The notes under the pieces: generated by a model | Told to the model about the DNA's origin: nothing | Databases searched by the model: none | What the model saw: only the letters and a program-made list of their open reading frames with translations | Position numbers and translations under genes: made by a program | In this document: one piece after another, positions 1 through 5,600 of the stretch | Layout of the letters: each line of letters starts with the position of its first letter | Position numbering within the stretch: position 1 is the first letter of the stretch | NCBI GenBank assembly: GCA_937916135.1 | Contig: CALFTQ010000112.1 | Location: 1 to 6,579, forward strand | Direction: 5' to 3' | Length of the DNA stretch: 6,579 nt | Source of the DNA: an uncultured Verrucomicrobiales bacterium | Lineage (GTDB): Bacteria; Verrucomicrobiota; Verrucomicrobiia; Verrucomicrobiales; Akkermansiaceae

Positions 1-28
1 TTCGTAATTCGTAACTCGTAATTCGTAA
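1..28. repeat. Four tandem copies of a 7-bp AT-rich unit
   Basis: The window opens with four head-to-tail copies of the heptamer TTCGTAA; the third begins with C instead of T. It is AT-rich in otherwise GC-rich DNA and lies downstream of the minus-strand peptidase gene. The array may continue beyond the window edge, so its copy number is a minimum. It has no visible coding role and, with no spacers, is not a CRISPR. Confidence 0.8.
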
Positions 29-30
29 TT

Positions 31-60
31 TTGTCGGAACGACAAACATCAATTTGTTGA
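31..60 (-). repeat. Fragment of the dispersed palindromic element (one arm)
   Basis: Bases 38-55 are an exact 18-nt reverse complement of 5344-5361 (AAATTGATGTTTGTCGTT) in the left arm of the large palindromic element behind mutY. The adjoining TTGTCGG also recurs in that element. This looks like a truncated or decayed copy in the opposite orientation, placed downstream of the minus-strand lysis-like genes. The rest of the element, including the GGGACT palindrome, is not seen on the right side; anything to the left is outside the window. Confidence 0.7.
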
Positions 61-88
61 TTAGTTTCGGGTTATTAGAAGTTCCCCA

Positions 89-120
89 TTGTCAATAGTC
101 GCTCGTCAATTGTCAATTGA
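89..120. repeat. Short direct and inverted GTCAATT repeats
   Basis: TTGTCAAT at 89-96 is followed by two adjacent copies of GTCAATT at 105-118. Because CAATTG is self-complementary, the block also has dyad symmetry. It forms part of the AT-rich spacer (1-155) beyond the stop of the minus-strand peptidase gene. No gene or convincing terminator is visible in that spacer. Confidence 0.55.
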
Positions 121-155
121 ATGTGGTCGGAGTGGCAGCGGGAATGGCAGGAGCC

Positions 156-737
156 CTATAGCCCGGCAAACTGCAGGTGCATCCAGTCGTAATTGCGCTC
201 ACGGCCCAGGGAGGTGGCACCGTGCGCTTCCCAGATGCGCCACCAGGCTTCGCACTCAGGATGGGAGAGGGTGGCTCGGGGCGACTTGAGGGCGTAGGCA
301 TTGGTGGCCGGGGCAAAGTCGAGCGCAATGCCCCAGGCATGCATGGAGAGGCTCCTGCCTGTGGCAGTGGGGCGGAAATTATAGCTGCCGCCGTACTGGT
401 CAAGGCCCAGGCGGTGTATTTCGTCCGGGCCATAATGCTGCAGCACTTCTTCCAGTGCGGCCTTCACGTGCGGGGCAATGAGGCGGTGTACGCGGATACT
501 GCGCACGGGCGTCCCCTCGAAATACAGCTGGTAGGCGGGAATGATGTTTACGAGCTGCTCTTCCCTGCCGGGAGAGCCGAAGATGCTGGTGCCGCGGCGC
601 ACTTCGGCCTGGGTGGGCCAGGTGGGCACTTCTCTGATACCCAGGGCGGAGCAGATGGCCCGCAGGGTGACGGGGCCGATGATGCCATCCTGCGCGAGGC
701 CGAGGTGCTGCTGAATGCGGCGGACTGTGGTTTTCAT
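156..737 (-). CDS. M15-family peptidoglycan peptidase, endolysin-like
   Basis: This 193-residue protein probably cleaves peptide cross-links of peptidoglycan. Residues 5-33 (VRRIQQHLGLAQDGIIGPVT) resemble a short peptidoglycan-binding repeat. The C-terminal half is an M15 zinc peptidase: the SxHxxGxAxD motif is S131-M-H133-A-W-G136-I-A138-L-D140, and D184-W-M-H187 provides the last zinc ligand and the acidic catalytic residue. A D-x-x-H ending, rather than E-x-x-H, resembles L-alanyl-D-glutamate endolysins such as Ply500 more than VanX/VanY carboxypeptidases; exact bond specificity is inferred. There is no signal peptide, as expected for an enzyme released by a holin or similar partner. Its ATG overlaps the stop of the upstream single-span membrane protein gene (ATGA, 734-737), so the two are probably translationally coupled. 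No phage genes adjoin it. Domain assignment is strong; whether it serves a phage remnant, programmed lysis or protein release is open. Confidence 0.87.
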   Translation of the reverse strand: MKTTVRRIQQHLGLAQDGIIGPVTLRAICSALGIREVPTWPTQAEVRRGTSIFGSPGREEQLVNIIPAYQLYFEGTPVRSIRVHRLIAPHVKAALEEVLQHYGPDEIHRLGLDQYGGSYNFRPTATGRSLSMHAWGIALDFAPATNAYALKSPRATLSHPECEAWWRIWEAHGATSLGRERNYDWMHLQFAGL

Positions 738-952
738 TTAGCAGCAGGGGTGGCCAGGTGTTCAATGGCAGAGAGGCGGATATCCATCGCACGCAGGATT
801 TCCACGGTCTGCGCGGCGGTGGTGGCCTGGTCGCGGGCGAGCTGGCGAAAATCGCCATACACGAAGCATACCAGAGCAAAGCCGCCGAAGGTGATGATTT
901 CCCGCGTGTATTCGCGGGTGAGGGTCAGGTAGTCGCGAAATGGTTTGCACAT
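734..952 (-). CDS. Small single-span membrane protein, holin-like candidate
   Basis: This 72-residue protein has a basic, probably cytoplasmic N-terminus (MCKPFRDYLTLTREYTRE), one hydrophobic span at about residues 19-32 (IITFGGFALVCFVY), and a helical, charged C-terminus to residue 72 with heptad-like spacing. The start at 952 is preferred over the in-frame ATG at 994: a promoter-like element ends six bases before 952, and the extra 14 residues (MHLARKRRRGYTIG) would be encoded across its -10. Its stop overlaps the start of the M15 peptidase gene by four bases. Small membrane protein followed by endolysin is the usual order of phage lysis cassettes, hence the holin-like call. The topology would equally suit a short inner-membrane spanin or another export partner. 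No specific holin family is recognised; the function rests on context and topology. Confidence 0.65.
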   Translation of the reverse strand: MCKPFRDYLTLTREYTREIITFGGFALVCFVYGDFRQLARDQATTAAQTVEILRAMDIRLSAIEHLATPAAK

Positions 953-987
953 GCCTATGGTATAGCCCCGCCTCCGCTTCCGCGCAA
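953..987 (-). promoter_or_regulatory. Predicted promoter of the lysis-like pair, abutting the start codon
   Basis: On the minus strand, TTGCGC (987-982) is separated by 17 bases from TATACC (964-959), which ends six bases before the ATG at 952. A sigma70-like promoter here would start transcription at or next to the start codon, giving a leaderless or nearly leaderless mRNA. Both hexamers are imperfect, so this is a prediction; similar placement at other genes here raises its credibility. Confidence 0.4.
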
Positions 988-1001
988 GATGCATCAGAAA
1001 C

Positions 1002-1034
1002 AGGAAACCGCTTTCCGGGAGGAAAGCGGTTCCT
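1002..1034 (-). terminator. Hairpin between the lipoprotein gene and the lysis-like pair
   Basis: AACCGCTTTCC (1006-1016) and GGAAAGCGGTT (1021-1031) form a perfect 11-bp stem around a four-base loop, extended by AGG/CCT across a one-base bulge. It lies 26 bases past the stop of the minus-strand lipoprotein gene and before the next minus-strand start, which suits a terminator or 3'-end stabiliser for the lipoprotein mRNA. On the minus strand it is followed only by a weak T-rich stretch (TGTTTCTG), so termination may be partial and some read-through into the downstream pair is possible. Confidence 0.6.
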
Positions 1035-1059
1035 TGTGTGATTTTTCTATTGACCTCGC

Positions 1060-2343
1060 TTACACACCAGCCGGTGTGGCAGCAGGAGCCGGAGCAGCAG
1101 CGGGAGCTGCCGGGGCCGCAGGGGCTGCGGGGACTGCGGGGGCAACCGGCTGGGGCTGCGGGTTAGTGGTGGGCGGAGCCTCGGGCGGGGTGTAGGTGTA
1201 GTACACCTGGCCATCGATATCGGCGTGGTACTGACCACCGGGCACGATGCTGATGCCGAGGGTCTTGCCGGCATAGTTGGCGGGCGGGTTCACCTTGTAA
1301 CGGCGGATTTCCGGCTGGCCTTCCTTATCCGGGTCGCGCACGATGATGGTAATCGGGCCCTTGATGGGGGCGGCCTGTTCGCGCGGGGTCACGGCGCTGG
1401 CACCACCGGCCATTTCACCGCAGGGGAACTCCACACCGGCAGCATCGCGGGCTTCCACCAGAATGCGGCCCGGGGTGGTGTTCGTAATCTTCACGGAGTA
1501 ACTCATCACGCCGCCGACGGCAGGCATGGGGGTCACGGTGGTCATCTGGGGCACCACGGTCGGCGGCGGGGTCACGGCCTCGCCACTGGCGTACACGTTG
1601 CCATCCACGCTGGCGTGGTACTTACCACCGGGGATAATGCTGATACCCACGGTCTTGCCGGCATAGTAAGCGGGGGGATTCACCTTGAAACGGCGAATCT
1701 CCGGGGCGCCTTCCTTATCCGGGTCACGCACCACAATCGTGATGGGTCCCACGATGGGGTCGGCCTGCTCCAGCGGAGTAGTGGCGCTGCGGCCACCATC
1801 CATGAACCCGCAGGGATAAATGGCACCGGCGGCATCCTGGGCTTCCACAAAAATCTTGCCCGGGGTGCTGTTCGTGATACGCACGGAATAGTTCATGGGC
1901 ACGGCTGCACCGGGAATGCCGGGAGCCATCCCCATGCCGGGGTCAGTACCGATGGTCACCTGACCGGGCATCGCCGTCTGGTGGATATATGTGGGCTGAG
2001 TGGCAGCCGGGGTGGTGGGCAGCATCGGCGACGGCGTGTACTGCATGGGGGCAAGCGCACCGGCCACCGTGTTGGCAGCAGCCTGGCCCATCGCGGCACC
2101 CATGGCGGCACCCGTCTGCGGCTGACCGCCGTACTGGGCTACCTGGGAATCAAAAGCGGCATCAACATCGGCGCTGCCCACGGCCACAGCGGCCTGTCCG
2201 GGCAGGGCGAGGTACTGCGCAGGCTTGGCAGTCTGCGGTTTGGTCACTACACTGGCACGGTTGTTCACAACCGTGTTATCTGTAGAACTACAGGAGGCTA
2301 CCACCATGGCAGCACTGGCTACGAGACAGTATTTAATCTTCAT
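1060..2343 (-). CDS. Lipoprotein with two tandem domains and a Pro/Ala-rich tail, function unknown
   Basis: This 427-residue protein begins MKIKYCLVASAAMVVASC, a lipoprotein signal peptide with lipobox V-A-S-C and lipidated Cys18. Ser19-Ser20 follow, so there is no Asp+2 inner-membrane retention signal and the outer membrane is the likely destination. A low-complexity Ala/Gly/Met/Pro region follows (about 45-148). Two copies of one domain are at residues 150-252 and 280-382, offset by exactly 130 residues and identical at about 73% of positions by hand count. Each carries S-V-[RK]-I-T-N-x-T-P-G, one cysteine in P-C-G-x-M-x-G-G, V-R-D-P-D-K-E-G and Y-A-G-K-T. Their strand-rich pattern suggests a beta-sandwich, which is inference. 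Residues 385-427 are a Pro/Ala tail. I do not recognise the family. The start at 2343 is chosen over the in-frame ATG at 2397 because only the shorter form gives a canonical lipoprotein signal. It is divergent from the SulP gene. It could be a cell-surface, structural or peptidoglycan-interacting lipoprotein. Confidence 0.85.
   Translation of the reverse strand: MKIKYCLVASAAMVVASCSSTDNTVVNNRASVVTKPQTAKPAQYLALPGQAAVAVGSADVDAAFDSQVAQYGGQPQTGAAMGAAMGQAAANTVAGALAPMQYTPSPMLPTTPAATQPTYIHQTAMPGQVTIGTDPGMGMAPGIPGAAVPMNYSVRITNSTPGKIFVEAQDAAGAIYPCGFMDGGRSATTPLEQADPIVGPITIVVRDPDKEGAPEIRRFKVNPPAYYAGKTVGISIIPGGKYHASVDGNVYASGEAVTPPPTVVPQMTTVTPMPAVGGVMSYSVKITNTTPGRILVEARDAAGVEFPCGEMAGGASAVTPREQAAPIKGPITIIVRDPDKEGQPEIRRYKVNPPANYAGKTLGISIVPGGQYHADIDGQVYYTYTPPEAPPTTNPQPQPVAPAVPAAPAAPAAPAAAPAPAATPAGV
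1063..1191 (-). repeat. Low-complexity DNA encoding a Pro/Ala-rich tail
   Basis: The last 43 codons of the lipoprotein gene are nearly all Pro, Ala, Thr, Gln or Gly (for example PAAPAAPAAPAAAPAPAATP). The DNA consists of imperfect, degenerate GC-rich triplet and 9-bp repeats such as GGGGCTGCG on the plus strand. Such tails are common as flexible or periplasm- and wall-spanning linkers. Length variation between strains is likely here. Confidence 0.7.
1198..1896 (-). repeat. Tandem intragenic duplication inside the lipoprotein gene
   Basis: Two segments of 309 bases (1588-1896 and 1198-1506 on the minus strand) encode homologous domains of about 103 residues separated by a 27-residue linker. 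The shared blocks include GPITI[VI]VRDPDKEG and KVNPPA-x-YAGKT. Third codon positions have diverged while the protein stays similar, which points to an old duplication kept under selection rather than a recent one or an assembly artefact. Confidence 0.9.
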
Positions 2344-2353
2344 GCTGACACAG

Positions 2354-2382
2354 AAACTACCACAAATGACAGAAAAAAGCAA
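2354..2382 (-). promoter_or_regulatory. Predicted promoter of the lipoprotein gene
   Basis: On the minus strand TTGCTT (2382-2377) is followed after 17 bases by TAGTTT (2359-2354), which ends ten bases before the ATG at 2343. Transcription would begin within a few bases of the start codon. The -10 is weak (three of six consensus bases), so confidence is low; there is no clear ribosome-binding site before this ATG. Confidence 0.3.
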
Positions 2383-2435
2383 GGATAATGTTAGCATGTT
2401 TCAACAATTTGCCGATTGTAGCACCAAAAAAGCGC

Positions 2436-2451
2436 TTTCCGCTTGCGGAAA
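2436..2451. promoter_or_regulatory. 16-bp perfect dyad in the divergent promoter region, operator candidate
   Basis: TTTCCGC (2436-2442), a two-base centre TT, and GCGGAAA (2445-2451) form a perfect inverted repeat between the divergent lipoprotein and SulP genes. A two-base loop cannot fold into a good RNA hairpin, so a protein-binding site is the more natural reading. It overlaps the predicted SulP -35. The regulator is unknown. Confidence 0.35.
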
Positions 2452-2471
2452 CGGGTCTTCGGTGTTAGTAT
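2443..2471 (+). promoter_or_regulatory. Predicted promoter of the SulP-mutY operon
   Basis: TTGCGG (2443-2448) and TAGTAT (2466-2471) are separated by 17 bases, and the -10 ends nine bases before the ATG at 2481. The -10 matches four of six consensus bases. AGGTGG (2472-2477) resembles a ribosome-binding site but is only three bases from the ATG, too close for a normal Shine-Dalgarno interaction. A short or leaderless transcript is therefore plausible. Confidence 0.35.
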
Positions 2472-2480
2472 AGGTGGCAA

Positions 2481-4319
2481 ATGGGAATTCTGGCAAACAG
2501 AGCGCGGTGGGGCTGGAAGAGCGTGCGTCATTTTCTGTCGCAGGGGATGATAGACCCGCTGCCGGCAAGGCATGCGCTGCAAGGGTACACCCTGAACAAG
2601 GCAGGGCGGGATTTGAAAGCCGCCACGGATGTGGCGCTGGTAGGGCTGCCGCAGGGCATGGCCTTTGCCGCCATGGCCGGGCTGGACAGCATCTACGGCA
2701 TCATGGCCGCCACGGTGGGCACCTTCATAGCGCCGCTGTTCACGCGCTGCAGCCTCACGGTGAGCGGGCCGAGCAACGCCACCGCCTTCATGCTGGCCAG
2801 TTTCTTCCTGGCCTCATCCCCGGGCATCCAGAGCCAGCCGCATATCTTTGTGCCGCTCATCGTGTTTCTGGCGGGGCTGCTCTGCGTCATCGGGGCCTTT
2901 GTGAAAGCCACGGAGATGCTGCAGTTCGTGAGCCGCAGTGTGCTGGTGGGCTATGTGACCGGCGCGGCCACGCTCATCATCGCCTCGCAGGCGCGCTATG
3001 TGCTGGGCATCAACGACGTGGAGGCGGGCAGCTCCTTCTTCACCATGACCAGCGCGATTCTGAACAACCTGCACCTGGTGCAGTGGCAGCCCATCGTGCT
3101 GGGTGTGCTGAGCTTTGCGCTGTTCATCCCGCTGAAGAAATACCTGAAGCGCCTGCCCACCTTTGCGGTGATTCTGCTCGTGATGAGTGCGCTGAACTGG
3201 GTGCTGAGCCAGCCCTGGACCGGCGGGCACTTTGCGGGGGTGCGCATGCTGCGCGATTTCACCATGAGCGACCTGGTCTGCCGCCCGCCTGCCATCTGGG
3301 CGCTGCCGGAATACATCAACGAGCTCATCCCGGTGATAGTGGGTATCGCCTTCCTGGCCACGCTGGAGCAGACCGTGATGAGCAAGACCCTCTCGGCCAA
3401 GACCGGCGAGCCGCTCAACCTGAACCAGGACACTTTCGCCGTGGGCATGGCCAACATGGGCTCCGCGCTCACCACCTCGCTGCCCTGCTCTGCCTCGCTC
3501 ACACGCTCCATGCTCAATTTCACCGCCGGGGCAGCCACGCGTTTTGCCGGTGTATACTGCGGGCTCATCTGCCTTGGCATCACCTTTATTCTGGCGAATT
3601 TCCCGCTCATCTCGAAGATACCGCACAGCGTGCTGGCCGCGCTGGTGCTGGCGAATGCGATTTCGCTGTATGATAAGAAGCTGCTGCGCATCTGTTTCCG
3701 CTCCACCAAGGGAGATGCCACCGTGCTGCTCATCACCTTCGGCGCGGCGCTGCTGCTGCCGCTGCACATTGCCATCTTCGTGGGCGTGATTCTCTCCGTC
3801 TCCCTCTTCCTGCGCAAGGCCGCCAAACCCGAGCTGGTGGAATACACCTTCGACGATGCCGGCACCCTGCGCGAACTGGATAAGAGTGAGCAGCGGCTCC
3901 CGCAGATTTCCATCGTACACGTGGAGGGCGACCTCTTCTTCGGCGCGGCAGATCTGTTCCGTCGCCAGGTGGCCCGCATCGCCGAGGACCCGAGCCTGGC
4001 CGTGGTGGTGCTGCGCATGCGCAACGCCCGCAATCTGGATGCCACCTCCGTCTGCGCACTGGAAGAACTCATCCGCTTCATCCGCGAAAAAGGGCGCCAC
4101 ATCATCATCTCCGGCGCGGGGCGCAAGGTCTTCCGCATCCTGAAGCGCAGCGGCGTGATTGAGGTACTGCAGCAGGGCTGCCAGAAGGGAGAAAGCAACA
4201 TCTTCCTCATAGAGCCGAAGAACCCGAACATGTCCACGCGCAAGGCCCTCATGCGCGCCCAGACCCTGCTGGGCACCAAGCAGGCAGATATCTCCATCTA
4301 CACCACGCAGACCAAATGA
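2481..4319 (+). CDS. SulP/SLC26-family anion transporter with STAS domain
   Basis: This 612-residue inner-membrane transporter has a typical SulP length and layout. The N-terminal region has the signature DVALVGLPQGMAFAAMAGL (50-68), followed by a GPSNATAFML segment (96-105). Many hydrophobic spans run to about residue 445, including the conserved PCSASLTRSMLNFTAGAATR (335-354). A cytoplasmic STAS domain lies at about 474-565, with its conserved N-L-D-A-T-S at 518-523. A polar extension of about 45 residues (566-612) follows. Family members carry sulfate, bicarbonate or dicarboxylates, usually with Na+ or H+; nothing in the sequence fixes the substrate. M1 is used because residues 1-45 resemble the usual cytoplasmic lead-in, but Met23 is another possible start. 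Its stop overlaps the mutY start (ATGA), so the two are co-transcribed and probably coupled, although no biochemical link is obvious. It diverges from the lipoprotein gene across a 137-base region. Confidence 0.9.
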   Translation: MGILANRARWGWKSVRHFLSQGMIDPLPARHALQGYTLNKAGRDLKAATDVALVGLPQGMAFAAMAGLDSIYGIMAATVGTFIAPLFTRCSLTVSGPSNATAFMLASFFLASSPGIQSQPHIFVPLIVFLAGLLCVIGAFVKATEMLQFVSRSVLVGYVTGAATLIIASQARYVLGINDVEAGSSFFTMTSAILNNLHLVQWQPIVLGVLSFALFIPLKKYLKRLPTFAVILLVMSALNWVLSQPWTGGHFAGVRMLRDFTMSDLVCRPPAIWALPEYINELIPVIVGIAFLATLEQTVMSKTLSAKTGEPLNLNQDTFAVGMANMGSALTTSLPCSASLTRSMLNFTAGAATRFAGVYCGLICLGITFILANFPLISKIPHSVLAALVLANAISLYDKKLLRICFRSTKGDATVLLITFGAALLLPLHIAIFVGVILSVSLFLRKAAKPELVEYTFDDAGTLRELDKSEQRLPQISIVHVEGDLFFGAADLFRRQVARIAEDPSLAVVVLRMRNARNLDATSVCALEELIRFIREKGRHIIISGAGRKVFRILKRSGVIEVLQQGCQKGESNIFLIEPKNPNMSTRKALMRAQTLLGTKQADISIYTTQTK

Positions 4320-5329
4320 GCATTCCGCATGCGCAGGAAATAGCGCAGGCCCTGGTGGATTGGTTCACCGCCCACGGGCGGGACTACCCCTGGCGGCGCA
4401 CCACGGACCCCTGGGCCATCCTGGTGAGCGAAATCATGCTCCAGCAGACCACCATCCCCACCGTGCTGGGGCGCTACGAGGGGTGGATGGCGCAATTCCC
4501 CACCCCCGCTTCCCTGGCCGCCGCCACGGAGGAGGAAGCCCTGCGCTCCTGGGAGGGGCTGGGCTACTACCGCCGCGCGCGCGCCCTGCAGGCCGCCGCC
4601 CGCTCCATCGTGCAGCAGCATGGCGGGCAGTTCCCCACGGCGGAGGCGGATATCCGCGCCCTGCCCGGCATCGGCGACTACACGGTGGGCGCAGTGCTCA
4701 GCTTTGCCTTCAACCGCCCGGCCCCGCTGGTGGATGCGAATGTCTCGCGCGTGTTTGCCCGACTGTTCAATGATACCACCCCGGTGGATTCACCCGCCGG
4801 GCGCAAGCTGCACTGGAAATGGGCCGCTGCCCTGGTGCACCCCACCAATGCGCGCGCCTATAACTCCGCACTCATGGAACTGGGGCAGACCATCTGCACC
4901 GGCAGCAGCAGCGAGCCGGATTGTCTGCTCTGCCCGCTGCGCAGCTGGTGCCGCGCCACGAATCCCGCCGCCCTGCCCGTGAAGCTGCCCAGAAAGGAAA
5001 TCACCGCCGTGGAGCACCACGATATCCTGCTGCTCACCCCGGCCGGGCTCCTCATGGAAAAACAGGCCGGAGGCAAGCGACACGAAGGCATGTACCGCCT
5101 GCCCCGCCGCCCCGCAGAGCAATGCGCCGCCCTCCCCCACCTCACCGACCAGAAATACAGCATCACCCGCTACAAGGTCACCCGCCACCTCTACCGCGCC
5201 CCGGCCGATACCGCCCCCCTGCCCGGCGAGGAATTCATCCCCCTTTCCAAGCTGGCCGCCACCCCCATGGCCTCGCCGGACAGAAAGCTGGTGAATCGAT
5301 ATGCGGATGCACACGCGTCCCAGATTTGA
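4316..5329 (+). CDS. mutY: Adenine DNA glycosylase MutY
   Basis: This 337-residue base-excision repair enzyme removes adenine mispaired with 8-oxoguanine. Catalytic Glu39 sits in SEIMLQQT, the helix-hairpin-helix is LPGIGDYT (116-123), and catalytic Asp140 is in LVDANVSRV; Ser144 takes the place of E. coli Lys142. The four iron-sulfur cysteines are Cys194, Cys203, Cys206 and Cys212, spaced C-x8-C-x2-C-x5-C rather than the usual C-x6-C-x2-C-x5-C. A NUDIX-like C-terminal domain (about 230-335) is present, with GGKRHEGMYRLP at 252-263. Where E. coli has the 8-oxoguanine-sensing F-S-H, this protein seems to read I-T-R (283-285). Translation starts inside the SulP stop codon (ATGA), implying coupling. 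The final five residues and stop codon fall inside a dispersed repeat, so the C-terminus may have been replaced. The core family assignment is secure; the effect of the deviations is unknown. Confidence 0.95.
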   Translation: MSIPHAQEIAQALVDWFTAHGRDYPWRRTTDPWAILVSEIMLQQTTIPTVLGRYEGWMAQFPTPASLAAATEEEALRSWEGLGYYRRARALQAAARSIVQQHGGQFPTAEADIRALPGIGDYTVGAVLSFAFNRPAPLVDANVSRVFARLFNDTTPVDSPAGRKLHWKWAAALVHPTNARAYNSALMELGQTICTGSSSEPDCLLCPLRSWCRATNPAALPVKLPRKEITAVEHHDILLLTPAGLLMEKQAGGKRHEGMYRLPRRPAEQCAALPHLTDQKYSITRYKVTRHLYRAPADTAPLPGEEFIPLSKLAATPMASPDRKLVNRYADAHASQI

Positions 5330-5462
5330 GTGCAGAGCCCGATAAATTGATGTTTGTCGTTGTCGGGGCACGGGACTTCAGTCCCGAAATAACGGTGCTT
5401 CCAATCGGGACTGAAGTCCCGTGCTCCGACAGAGTTCCCCGCCAAATTCCAATTTGTCGGGC
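5310..5462 (+). repeat. Dispersed palindromic element, complete copy
   Basis: An imperfect long inverted repeat follows and overlaps the end of mutY. The outer arms GCCCGATAAATT (5337-5348) and AATTTGTCGGGC (5451-5462) pair at 11 of 12 positions, and a strong inner hairpin lies at 5361-5431. The left lead-in 5310-5347 matches 6516-6553 at 31 of 38 positions, showing that the element is repeated in the genome. Its left arm also matches 38-55 in inverted orientation. It encodes no protein. REP-like or MITE-like elements mobilised in trans have this form; a transposase source is not visible here. Confidence 0.82.
5361..5431. repeat. 26-bp hairpin core of the palindromic element
   Basis: The left arm 5361-5386 and right arm 5406-5431 pair over 26 bases with a single G-T wobble, around a 19-base loop (5387-5405). 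Nested inside, each arm holds CGGGACT-TC-AGTCCCG or its complement, itself a 7-bp near-palindrome, so the RNA could form one long stem or a two-hairpin cloverleaf. It lies 32 bases after the mutY stop and could end or protect the sulP-mutY transcript, but no T-run follows, so it is not a classical intrinsic terminator. Confidence 0.85.
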
Positions 5463-5501
5463 AGAGGGTGGGCTTCTTCCGCAATGTTGCTGATATTTCC
5501 A

Positions 5502-5532
5502 TTGCTTACAAAATCTTTGGCCCACATATAAT
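5502..5532 (+). promoter_or_regulatory. Sigma70-type promoter upstream of the FKBP gene (P1)
   Basis: A perfect TATAAT -10 lies at 5527-5532. The -35 could be TTGCTT (5502-5507, spacer 19) or TTACAA (5506-5511, spacer 15); neither spacing is ideal. Transcription would start near 5539, giving a leader of about 68 bases before the ATG at 5607. It lies just outside the palindromic element. Confidence 0.55.
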
Positions 5533-5571
5533 GCGGGGGAGTAATATGGTCGTTTATGACCGGGAAGAAAG

Positions 5572-5600
5572 TTGATTTCACCGCTGCGGGGTGGTACAGT
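5572..5600 (+). promoter_or_regulatory. Second, start-proximal promoter candidate for the FKBP gene (P2)
   Basis: TTGATT (5572-5577) and TACAGT (5595-5600) are spaced by exactly 17 bases, each matching four of six consensus positions. The -10 ends six bases before the ATG at 5607, the same geometry as at 952. Transcription from here would give a leaderless mRNA. It competes with P1 as the main promoter. Confidence 0.4.

Noticed and set aside
1..28. CRISPR array or phage attachment site
   Set aside because: The repeats are seven bases with no spacers, and no integrase or duplicated att core is visible.
1225..2388. Long plus-strand open frame (387 codons) opposite the lipoprotein gene
   Set aside because: It is very rich in His and Gly with no domain pattern, and lies exactly antisense to a gene with a lipoprotein signal and duplicated domains. 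It results from GC-rich codon bias.
2344..2397. Upstream ATG at 2397 as the lipoprotein start
   Set aside because: It would add 18 hydrophobic residues (MLTLSLLFSVICGSFCVS) ahead of a complete lipoprotein signal peptide that begins at 2343.
2421..2453. Minus-strand intrinsic terminator (GCGGAAA hairpin followed by TTTTTT)
   Set aside because: On the minus strand a T-run does follow the dyad, but the loop would be two bases, the T-run is offset by GCGC, and it lies upstream of a minus-strand gene rather than after one.
3733..4143. Short open frames on both strands within the SulP C-terminal region
   Set aside because: They are Arg/Ala/Pro-rich shadows of the STAS-coding frame without start signals or domains.
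2814..4297. Long minus-strand open frames (428 and 433 codons) opposite the SulP gene
   Set aside because: Composition is low-complexity (Gln/His/Glu/Gly-rich or Ser/Arg-rich), and the plus strand encodes an unmistakable SulP-STAS protein over the same bases.
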